Of a DNA stretch of 64,000 nt, positions 27,521 through 34,668 are shown one piece after another (positions within the stretch are counted from its first letter, which is position 1; the number at the start of each line of letters is the position of its first letter). A program made the translations under genes and the position numbers. The notes under the pieces were generated by a model. The model did no database searches. It was not told the DNA's origin and saw only the letters and a list, made by a program, of their open reading frames with translations. Source of the DNA: Candidatus Helarchaeota archaeon (lineage in GTDB: Archaea; Asgardarchaeota; Lokiarchaeia; Helarchaeales; RDOG01); the NCBI GenBank assembly GCA_019058315.1, contig JAHPZH010000005.1:124001-188000 (forward strand). The letters run 5' to 3'.

Positions 27521-27559
27521 ATTCGTTATAGATAGAACTAATTTTATAATATAACGAAT
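27521..27559. repeat. Inverted repeat between the ubiquitin operon and carA
   Basis: ATTCGTTATA at 27521-27530 and its exact complement TATAACGAAT at 27550-27559, with a 19-nt spacer. It lies between the last gene of the ubiquitin operon and the carA start on the same strand. It could be a hairpin ending the upstream transcript or an operator for carAB. Confidence 0.5.
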
Positions 27560-27566
27560 GATACTT

Positions 27567-28295
27567 CTATTCTAATTCTTCAGGAATAATAAAGCATTGG
27601 ACTGTTAATAGGCAAAATATTGTCATAAATGCTTGCCATTCATAAAATGGGGACGATAAATAAAATGGTGTAATTGGATTAGGGATAAAGCGACCAGTTC
27701 TATTAGTCGGAGCGAGAATTACCCATAATAATCCACAAATTAGGCAATATATTAAAAATGAAAGGTAAATAACTAATAAAATCTTAGAAAACGTAATGGT
27801 TTTGCCCTCTGATAGATTATTTTTTAACATTAGAATTGCAGAAAAAAATGACATAAGAAAAAACCCTAAAAAAATAAATCCTGCATTTATAAGATGGATA
27901 AGCTTAAATATACTCGGTTCATAAAAGTTTGGGATTAATCCAATGAGTATTGAGCCAATTGAATATGTAAAGAAAAGAAATGCTATTAACTTTGCGTCAA
28001 ACTTGTTTATTTTAGAATATTTTTTATATATATATTGGATGATAGGTAATGTTAAAATTCCCAATGAAATAAAACCTAAACTAAAAAAAATAAATCCAAT
28101 TGGGTTTTCTTCAGGCCACCCCAATCGGCTTATCATAGAAGTCGTCCAGTTATACGGATAAATCGGAATATAAGGGTATAATAATCTCGCCATAAATAAA
28201 AAAAATAGAAATGTTCCAATTATGAAGGGTACATAATAATACGTAAGACTTTTTTTTGAAATCATCCCTTGAAAAATTTCTTTTAATTTCGGCAT
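27567..28295 (-). CDS. DUF998-like multi-spanning membrane protein
   Basis: 242 residues from the ATG at 28295, which is one base past the stop of the Rab-like GTPase gene; a longer frame from 28448 would overlap the GTPase completely and is rejected. About six hydrophobic helices are seen. The first loop has ISRLGWPEENPIGFIFF, the pattern of DUF998-type proteins, a family of small integral membrane proteins without known activity. It is the last gene of the ubiquitin operon. Tight coupling to a GTPase suggests a membrane partner for it, which is inference. Confidence 0.75.
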   Translation of the reverse strand: MPKLKEIFQGMISKKSLTYYYVPFIIGTFLFFLFMARLLYPYIPIYPYNWTTSMISRLGWPEENPIGFIFFSLGFISLGILTLPIIQYIYKKYSKINKFDAKLIAFLFFTYSIGSILIGLIPNFYEPSIFKLIHLINAGFIFLGFFLMSFFSAILMLKNNLSEGKTITFSKILLVIYLSFLIYCLICGLLWVILAPTNRTGRFIPNPITPFYLSSPFYEWQAFMTIFCLLTVQCFIIPEELE

Positions 28296-28296
28296 A

Positions 28297-28839
28297 TCAA
28301 ATTCCTTTATGTATTGATTTTTGCCAATATTCAAATGCAAGTTTAGCCAATTCATTAAAAGCCTCCTCCACACCTTGACCTTCTTTGGCTGATGTTTCAA
28401 TATAGGGACAAGGAACTTGGTCTGCAAAAGATTTTGCATCTTTTTCACGTATAGTCCTCATAATCTCCAGATCCACTTTATTTCCAATGAGAACTATGGG
28501 AATCCTCCCTGTAAAGCTCCAAAGATCCTTTATCCATTTAAGAATATTAGGACTGAATGTTGTATAACGAGTTAAATCAAAGACAACTAAAGCTCCTGAA
28601 GCTTCTTTATAAAATGCTTGGCGTATAAATTTAAATCTTTCTTGTCCTGCAATATCCCAAATGGAGAGAGTTATTTGATTCTCGCCATTATTGAGGGATA
28701 CATCCTTCACAAAGAGGTCACAACCTACAGTCATCTTATATTCCTTTTGAAAGACATCATTGACGAATCTTTTAATCATAGTGGTTTTTCCAACAGCTGC
28801 ATCCCCTATCAATAAAATTTTAAATTTATATCTTACCAT
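28297..28839 (-). CDS. Rab-like small GTPase
   Basis: 180 residues from the ATG at 28839 (MVRYKFKILLIGDAAVGKTT). All five G motifs are clear: G1 GDAAVGKT, G2 around KMTVGCDLF with the switch I threonine, G3 WDIAGQERF, G4 GNKVDLE and G5 ETSAKEG. Order and spacing are those of Rab/Ras GTPases, and WDIAGQERF is Rab-like. There is no C-terminal cysteine for prenylation, so membrane attachment, if any, must use a partner. A longer frame from 28884 would overlap the upstream E3-like gene and adds an unconserved tail. It lies between the RING-like gene (16-nt gap) and the DUF998-like gene (one-base gap). Confidence 0.9.
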   Translation of the reverse strand: MVRYKFKILLIGDAAVGKTTMIKRFVNDVFQKEYKMTVGCDLFVKDVSLNNGENQITLSIWDIAGQERFKFIRQAFYKEASGALVVFDLTRYTTFSPNILKWIKDLWSFTGRIPIVLIGNKVDLEIMRTIREKDAKSFADQVPCPYIETSAKEGQGVEEAFNELAKLAFEYWQKSIHKGI

Positions 28840-28855
28840 TTTAAATACTCGATTT

Positions 28856-30127
28856 TTATTTTTTCTTCGTTGAAAATGCAGCATAAGCTTTTAAATATAC
28901 TTTAACCGGGATTATTTTTGGATTACGTCTAAAACTAGCCGGAATTTGAGCACCACAGCGAGAACATAAATCAGAACTTCTAAGCCAATCTTTAAATGCG
29001 TCTGCATGGGCAGGATGTTTACAATTAGGGCATAAGATTATACCCCTTCCTTTATCTGAAGGTTTAGGTAATTGAAAACAGAATATGCATTTAAAATCCT
29101 CAACGGTTATTACTCCTGCTACTGGCAATAATTCTTTTAATTTTCGACTAATTTGAGGCTTTTTTTTCTGATCAGGCACTTGAACACGGGATTGCCTTTG
29201 AACTCTTGTAATTCGAACTGTGGGTTTTTGGCGACGAGGTCTTGATACAGTAACAGTGGGCTTTTGACTAGGGCGACGATTTGTTGGAATATTTGATCTT
29301 GGTCTAATAGGGGTTCTCCTTCGTGTAGTTGGGATATTAAAATCCCTTAATTGTGGAGGAGGTCTCATTTCTGTAGTTATCTCTGGCATAGTATAGGGTG
29401 CAGTTGATTTCCCATACCTAATTGATAAAATTAATGAATAAATACATAAGAAAATTACAATTAAACTAGGATTTTGGTGAGTAGGTTTCAATGGAAAATA
29501 AAAAAAGTCAATATAATAATAAAAAAGGATAAGATAGACAAATTCAACCATAAATATATAAAAAGTACATAGATTTCCAAACTTTCTACCAGTTGTCGAT
29601 TTTTGGCCTATATGGACTACGTGATATTTTTTAAAACATGAATATAGTGAATATAAAGAATAAAGAAAGTAGGGAGCGGCAAATATAATATTCCATGTAC
29701 TCAAATATAATTCGCTCCCAGTCAAGATATTCCATTCCAGAATATTAGTAAAATTACCCCACAAGCTAAATAACATTCCCATAGATAGCGTGCCGGAAAT
29801 GAAAAAAGAAGTATTATGTGGTGAATTGAATTCACGGTGGTATTTTATTAATGAGAAAAATTTGATAGTAAAACAAAACCAAAATCCTATCAATAACCAA
29901 GAAATAAACAGAGCGGAAACATTTCCGATAGCTCTATTAAATTCTAAAGAAAAATAAAGAATATATACAAACACATTTATTGTATTTAAATTGAAATAAT
30001 CATAAATTATCATAAAAGCTAGAAATGTGAGATAATCGTTCTTCGATACAATTAAAGAAGTGGTATTTATTACCGCAATTATTAAAAAAAGCAAAAATAT
30101 GATAAAATACCATCGTTTTTTAACCAA
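28856..30127 (-). CDS. Membrane-anchored RING-like protein, candidate ubiquitin E3 ligase
   Basis: 423 residues. Residues 1-235 contain about seven hydrophobic helices. Residues ~250-330 are a flexible Arg/Pro/Thr-rich linker. The C-terminal domain has C347, C350, C366, C369, H371, H374, C388 and C391, and the segment CKHPAHADAFKDWL matches the RING-H2 pattern CxHxxHxxCxxxWL except that the sixth ligand is Ala377. C366 may substitute for it. E2 and ubiquitin-like genes in the same operon make an E3 role likely; the cytosolic RING would ubiquitinate targets at the membrane. Start is TTG at 30127 after a GGTGGT element. It could alternatively be a zinc-ribbon signalling protein. Confidence 0.75.
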   Translation of the reverse strand: MVKKRWYFIIFLLFLIIAVINTTSLIVSKNDYLTFLAFMIIYDYFNLNTINVFVYILYFSLEFNRAIGNVSALFISWLLIGFWFCFTIKFFSLIKYHREFNSPHNTSFFISGTLSMGMLFSLWGNFTNILEWNILTGSELYLSTWNIIFAAPYFLYSLYSLYSCFKKYHVVHIGQKSTTGRKFGNLCTFYIFMVEFVYLILFYYYIDFFYFPLKPTHQNPSLIVIFLCIYSLILSIRYGKSTAPYTMPEITTEMRPPPQLRDFNIPTTRRRTPIRPRSNIPTNRRPSQKPTVTVSRPRRQKPTVRITRVQRQSRVQVPDQKKKPQISRKLKELLPVAGVITVEDFKCIFCFQLPKPSDKGRGIILCPNCKHPAHADAFKDWLRSSDLCSRCGAQIPASFRRNPKIIPVKVYLKAYAAFSTKKK

Positions 30128-30164
30128 GAAATAAATACCACCAGGGATTTATTAGCATTATCAT

Positions 30165-30947
30165 TTACTCTTCATCATATTCAAGATATATCGCTTTTCC
30201 CTCGATAATCGGGTCTATAAACTTCAGTAGATCGGGTAATATTTTAGCACTTAATGCACCTTTTACTTCGAAAGGAACAGCAAACCATTTTCTAGTTTTC
30301 AAGTTTGCCTTAAAAATATTAAATCCAAATGAAGTTCCATCAATCATGTATGGGTCAATTACAAGAGCAATAGATTTTTTCCATAGTCTTTGATATCTAC
30401 TTTGAGTACCAAAATCTTCTGTGCTCATAAAAAGACCGTAGGATGGGTGTGAATGATACCACCCACATATAAATAAATTTCTGTTTCTTATATCATTAAA
30501 TGCCCTTACGTAATTTTTATAGTCCTTAATTTCAGCATATATGGCCGAACCGTGCCCCATTGGATAGGCATCTTCTATATGGAGCGCTTTACCGTTTTCT
30601 AATTTTCCAGCTAAAAGCCCTATTACTTCAACCCATTCATCCCTAGGAATGTTAGAATTAGCATATTTAAGTGCATGACTAGCAATTTTTAGAACTGATC
30701 CGACTGAAATTTGGATAATATCTGCACTTTTTGAAACTTCGATAGGGAGCGGTTTTTCAACTGATTTTTCAATAATAACAGTCTTTTTCTTTGTAGGTTT
30801 AGAAATATCTATAGTAGGTTCCTTTTCCTCAGATTTTAATTCGGTATATATTTCCTCAAGTAACTCTTTTTTTAACTCTTCTTTAATTTTCTTTTTAAAT
30901 GCTCTTACATCAATATGCTTGCTATTAGCATCATTATTATTATCCAT
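30165..30947 (-). CDS. JAMM/MPN+ metalloprotease, Rpn11-like deubiquitinase
   Basis: 260 residues from the ATG at 30947, which has GAGG 8 nt upstream; an ATG at 30968 overlapping the E2 stop is the alternative. After ~80 Lys/Glu-rich residues comes an MPN+ domain: EWVEVIGLLAGKL holds the catalytic glutamate, and GWYHSHPSYGLFMSTEDF gives the complete JAMM signature HxHx10D. These residues bind zinc and cleave isopeptide bonds, as in Rpn11 and AMSH. In the operon between E2 and RING-like genes, its expected role is to process or remove the ubiquitin-like modifier. The N-terminal extension may mediate recruitment. Confidence 0.9.
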   Translation of the reverse strand: MDNNNDANSKHIDVRAFKKKIKEELKKELLEEIYTELKSEEKEPTIDISKPTKKKTVIIEKSVEKPLPIEVSKSADIIQISVGSVLKIASHALKYANSNIPRDEWVEVIGLLAGKLENGKALHIEDAYPMGHGSAIYAEIKDYKNYVRAFNDIRNRNLFICGWYHSHPSYGLFMSTEDFGTQSRYQRLWKKSIALVIDPYMIDGTSFGFNIFKANLKTRKWFAVPFEVKGALSAKILPDLLKFIDPIIEGKAIYLEYDEE

Positions 30948-30961
30948 TAAAAATCCTCTTT

Positions 30962-31489
30962 TTACCATTTTTTATTAGCATACTTTTTAACTAAATGTTT
31001 TACTTTCTTATCGAACTCTTTAGGATCCTTCATCATTTCAACTGCTGCTTTTTTATTGAACACATCAGTTGGATTAATGAATTTTCCTCTCGTATTCAAC
31101 ATAGCTATAATTGCCTCTACAACAGTAACTGCAGTCTTTGAAGGACTCCAACCACCTTTTTTACCTATATAATTTGGATCAATAAGCGCAAGGCAAATAT
31201 TTCTTTGTCCTGGATATTCATGAGGTTTTGGCCAAAAATTGGGGTGCCATAAACCTGTATGCATACGTACAAATGGAGGATGTCGTGGATATTCAGCGGG
31301 AAATCTCAATTCAAGTCTAAAAAGACCTCCTTGATAGGGAGTTTTCTTAGGTCCTTTTATAGTTATGGCAAGATGATCAAGACTTTTTCTTTTAGGGTTG
31401 AATGGTTTTAACTGAACGATACTTCCAGTTTTTAATAATTTTTTTAGTTGTGCAACATCTTGAGAGATTCGACTGCTTCTTAAACTCAT
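30962..31489 (-). CDS. E2 ubiquitin-conjugating enzyme
   Basis: 175 residues with a full UBC fold: PYQGGLFRLELRFPAEYP, then PPFVRMHTGLWHPN with the HPN motif at residues 82-84, then the active-site region GQRNICLALI with Cys99 and the following GGWSPSKTAVTVVEAIIAML. The spacing from HPN to Cys (15 residues) is longer than in typical eukaryotic E2s, where it is about 8-10, because of a WPKPHEYPGQ insertion. An AGGTGAT ribosome site precedes the ATG. Cys99 should accept the modifier from the E1 as a thioester. Confidence 0.92.
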   Translation of the reverse strand: MSLRSSRISQDVAQLKKLLKTGSIVQLKPFNPKRKSLDHLAITIKGPKKTPYQGGLFRLELRFPAEYPRHPPFVRMHTGLWHPNFWPKPHEYPGQRNICLALIDPNYIGKKGGWSPSKTAVTVVEAIIAMLNTRGKFINPTDVFNKKAAVEMMKDPKEFDKKVKHLVKKYANKKW

Positions 31490-31622
31490 TTTATCACCTT
31501 ATTTTTCTATTAAGATTTTCTAAATTATTTAAATTATTAAAAATTTTCATTAAATTTATAATTTGTTTTATATTTTCACCTAAATAATTCAAATAAAAAT
31601 TAAAATTATACATTTTTTCTCA

Positions 31623-32843
31623 TCATGTGATAACTAAAGTTATAAAAATTTCTCCACCCTTAAATCCGACAGCAGTAATAAGTTCTAGTTGTCTTAAGTC
31701 ATTTTTTTTCGGTGTTAGGTCTAAATCAATTTCTTTTACCATATCGAAATCCATTATTGTTAACATCGGTTCCATTTCTGGGTCGGGTTTAAAGCCTTTA
31801 TTTATTAGCAAATTAATAATATCATGCATTGGAGCTTTATGGTGGATATTAAGTTTCACACGCCTAACATCATTACTACATTGAATACAATTTGGATTTC
31901 TCTTTTTTTCAATGGAATAAAATTTCATTGTCATACCATTATAAATAACATAAGATTTAATTGGTTCTCCTAATTTCTTATTTCCTGCAATCCAATTTAA
32001 AATTTTAATTGTTTCATGTGACTGGAGAGATGCAATCACTGCATTAATGGTTATTATCCCCGGATCATGCCTATCCAAAAGTTTAACTACTTCGGATTGA
32101 GTAAATAGGGGTAAAAAATTAAATTTTTTTACAAGTTCATTTGCTTCCTTTCGAATGAAGTTAATCTCCTTACTTTTTTTTGGGTCAGGATCTCGATTAT
32201 ATTTTTCATTAAAAAACATAGTGGATTTAATCACACAATGAACTCTTTTTCTAGGTATTCCTACAACAGTACAAGCTGCCATTTCATCCATTTCTGAAGG
32301 AGGGGGTGGATAACATTCGAAACAAGCATTTTCATATGGAAATATTGTATATACATGACCATTATATCCAGAGACACCGCCATCAAGAAGTGGCTTATTA
32401 AAACGTACACATTGTGCATTTAAATTGAGTCTAGCATTTATTGAGTCCAATCCACCAACAACAACATCAGCTGCTGCGTAAACTTCCGGTTCAAGTCTTT
32501 CGAGTGAAGTATGATAACTTTTAATTGTAATATTGGGATTAATTTTTTTCAATTTCTTCATAGCGGCTGTTGCTTTGGGCTCACCCATTTTAGCATCAGA
32601 AAATAAAATTTGTCTATTTAGATTAGAGTATTCTATTATATCCAAATCCACAAGATCGAGATGACCAACTCCCAACATTGCCAGATTTTTAGCAACTTCG
32701 CACCCAAGACCTCCTACACCCGCAATTAACACTCTTGAATCTTTAATTATTTTTTGTCTCCAGCCAGCAAGCCTAAATTGACGGTTATATAATTCTCTTT
32801 CTTGTGAATTTAATTCTTTGTTAAAAAAATCAGATTCATCCAT
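31623..32843 (-). CDS. E1-like ubiquitin-activating enzyme
   Basis: 406 residues. The adenylation domain has GVGGLGCEVAKNLAMLGVG (ATP site), DLDIIEYSNLNRQILF and the GEPKA lysine. A CxxC at 174/177 pairs with CIQC near residue 320 to bind zinc. Cys191 in ACTVVGIPRKRVHC aligns with the catalytic cysteine of the NEDD8 E1 subunit UBA3 (CTIASMPRLPEHC), more specific than ThiF/MoeB. The last ~75 residues form a C-terminal domain in the place of an E1 ubiquitin-fold domain. It should adenylate the C-terminus of the modifier encoded upstream and pass it to the E2. Gaps of 133 nt on either side leave room for internal promoters. Confidence 0.92.
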   Translation of the reverse strand: MDESDFFNKELNSQERELYNRQFRLAGWRQKIIKDSRVLIAGVGGLGCEVAKNLAMLGVGHLDLVDLDIIEYSNLNRQILFSDAKMGEPKATAAMKKLKKINPNITIKSYHTSLERLEPEVYAAADVVVGGLDSINARLNLNAQCVRFNKPLLDGGVSGYNGHVYTIFPYENACFECYPPPPSEMDEMAACTVVGIPRKRVHCVIKSTMFFNEKYNRDPDPKKSKEINFIRKEANELVKKFNFLPLFTQSEVVKLLDRHDPGIITINAVIASLQSHETIKILNWIAGNKKLGEPIKSYVIYNGMTMKFYSIEKKRNPNCIQCSNDVRRVKLNIHHKAPMHDIINLLINKGFKPDPEMEPMLTIMDFDMVKEIDLDLTPKKNDLRQLELITAVGFKGGEIFITLVIT

Positions 32844-32976
32844 TTTTTACACCAATTTTTAGATAGATAACTCATCTCAATAATATCAATTTTATTAAAA
32901 AAAAAGGTTGAAAGAAAGTAATTTTAGATTTAAAAAGTAATAATTTTTTATATTTAAGTTACAATAGAATTTAGTT

Positions 32977-33330
32977 TTACCCTGCTGTGCTAGCGGGAAT
33001 AAGAAGTACAGTGTCTCCGTCTTTTACATTATAGTCCATTAAAGGACTTGCGTCATCCATTGTGACTCCACCAAATGATAAGTGAAAATCACCTGGATTT
33101 AACCCAAATAGATTTCCTACAGTTTGCTTAATGGCACTAATATTATTGCCAGTATCTACCATTAATTTTTGCTTTTTCTCGCCCGGTCCAATCGTACTCA
33201 TAAAGAAAAGATTAACTTGATCACCACTAACTCCCGCTTTTGGTGTTTTAGATGCTATACCAGGACTTTTAGATGATGGTTCTTCTAATTCTTCATCAAA
33301 ATCTTCTGATTCCTCTAACATATTTAACAT
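32977..33330 (-). CDS. Ubiquitin-like modifier
   Basis: 117 residues. An acidic, probably disordered N-terminal extension of about 38 residues is followed by a beta-grasp domain: VNLFFMS, KKQKLMVDTGNNISAIKQTV, a central DFHLSFGGVTMDD and a final strand DGDTVLLIPASTAG. These blocks match ubiquitin strand order including the LxFxGxxMxD equivalent of ubiquitin's LIFAGKQLED. The C-terminus is Ala-Gly, so the usual Gly-Gly is absent but a terminal Gly remains and no tail needs removal. First gene of the operon. A TATA-like element about 25 nt upstream suggests a leaderless mRNA starting at the ATG of 33330. Confidence 0.88.
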   Translation of the reverse strand: MLNMLEESEDFDEELEEPSSKSPGIASKTPKAGVSGDQVNLFFMSTIGPGEKKQKLMVDTGNNISAIKQTVGNLFGLNPGDFHLSFGGVTMDDASPLMDYNVKDGDTVLLIPASTAG

Positions 33331-33352
33331 CTCATATTTTTTTAAAAAATTC

Positions 33353-33358
33353 TTTATA
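33353..33358 (-). promoter_or_regulatory. Candidate TATA box of the ubiquitin operon
   Basis: TATAAA on the minus strand, centred about 25 nt before the ATG of the ubiquitin-like gene, in a 130-bp divergent spacer shared with the coiled-coil gene at 33461. The spacing fits an archaeal promoter for a leaderless transcript. Pattern-based only. Confidence 0.45.
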
Positions 33359-33460
33359 ATAACCTTATGTGAAATGTTTATTTTTAACCTTTATCTTTGC
33401 GGTAATATCAAACATTTTATATGAATATTAGATTCTAAGGTTTAACTATCAATTCTTTCA

Positions 33461-34663
33461 ATGAATTATCATTTCGTGAATTATATGAAAGATAAACAAC
33501 CCCCAAAATATCAGATCGCCGATAAAACCCCAACTTCCGAAGAATACCCTCCTATAAGCGAGAAATTGCTTAAAAAATTACAAAAAGAACGATTAAATGT
33601 TGAAAAAGAGTGGAAAAAGCTAGAAGAAGAACGGAATAAATTGGAGAAAGTCATTAAAAAAATGGAAAGTTATGGAGCTACAATCGAAGATCTTGAAAAG
33701 AAGAGAAAAGAAAAAGAATATGAAGTAAAGGATCTTTTAAGGGAAAAAGATCAGTTAAATAATGAATTAGATAGAATAAAAAAAGAAATTGATAATGAAA
33801 AAAGTAGATTAGCTTCCCAAAAAGACAAGATGGATATTATGAAAGAAAAAGTCCGTTCAAAAGATAAAGAATTAGATAAAAAAATGAGTGAGATAAAAAG
33901 TAAAGAAATAGAATTAATTCGTTCAAAAGAACCTGTGGAGAAAGAAATTGCAAATTTAGAAAGACAGAAGGACAGAGAGAAATCACAATTAGAAGATCTT
34001 GGTAAAAAAATTGGGAAATATAAAAATGATGTTAAAGATCTCCAAGAAGATAGAGATCGTTTAAAAAATGAGCGGGATAAATTAGAAAAAGAGGTTGTAC
34101 GAGAGAAGCAATTACTTTCTGATGAGAGAAATAAAATTGAGAAAGAAAAAGATGACTTAAGCAGGAAAAAGAAAGACTTAGATAAAAGAATTAATGATTT
34201 AGAGGGGAAGAAAAAGGATTTAAGAAATATAAAAGATGAGCTTAGTAAAGAAAAAAATGACTTAATAAAAACTAGAGAGAAAGAACAAGCACGGGTGAGG
34301 GATTTAACCAATAAAATTCCAAAGTTGGAAAGCGAAATAAATTCATTAGAGAAAAAAATTCAAGATTTAAATGTTAAATTGAGCGATTTAAAGAACAATA
34401 AAAGATTATTAGAAAATGAAATTAATAGAATGTCAAAAGAGATAGAAAATAATAAGGCCAAAATGCAAAACGAAATGAAAAATATTGAAAATGAAAAAAC
34501 AAAGATAAATAGCGAAAAAGATAATATCAAACGTGAACGGGATAAATTAAAAGAAGAAAAAAGTAATTTAGAAAATGAACGTAAAAATTTAGAAGAACAA
34601 ATAAGAAAAATGAAAACTATTAAGAAAGAAAAAATAAGAACTAAAACCCCTTTAGGTTATTAG
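33461..34663 (+). CDS. Long coiled-coil protein divergent from the ubiquitin operon
   Basis: 400 residues; from about residue 30 to 390 it is almost uninterrupted heptad sequence, very rich in Lys, Glu and Asn (recurrent KDLDKR, EKEKDDL, NERKNLE blocks). A short Pro-rich N-terminus (residues 10-30) precedes the coil. It has no ATPase, zinc or membrane domain. The reading frame could start at ATG 33461 or at ATG 33485. It is expressed away from the ubiquitin operon across a shared 130-bp spacer. A filament-like or tethering scaffold is a guess. Confidence 0.7.
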   Translation: MNYHFVNYMKDKQPPKYQIADKTPTSEEYPPISEKLLKKLQKERLNVEKEWKKLEEERNKLEKVIKKMESYGATIEDLEKKRKEKEYEVKDLLREKDQLNNELDRIKKEIDNEKSRLASQKDKMDIMKEKVRSKDKELDKKMSEIKSKEIELIRSKEPVEKEIANLERQKDREKSQLEDLGKKIGKYKNDVKDLQEDRDRLKNERDKLEKEVVREKQLLSDERNKIEKEKDDLSRKKKDLDKRINDLEGKKKDLRNIKDELSKEKNDLIKTREKEQARVRDLTNKIPKLESEINSLEKKIQDLNVKLSDLKNNKRLLENEINRMSKEIENNKAKMQNEMKNIENEKTKINSEKDNIKRERDKLKEEKSNLENERKNLEEQIRKMKTIKKEKIRTKTPLGY

Positions 34664-34668
34664 ATTTT

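Noticed and set aside
28296..28448. Longer N-terminus for the DUF998-like protein
   Set aside because: It would lie entirely over the Rab-like GTPase gene; the ATG at 28295 directly follows the GTPase stop.
32977..33330. MoaD/ThiS-type sulfur carrier instead of ubiquitin-like protein
   Set aside because: The E1, E2, JAMM and RING-like neighbours and the ubiquitin-like strand pattern favour a protein modifier; the missing GG also does not favour a sulfur carrier.
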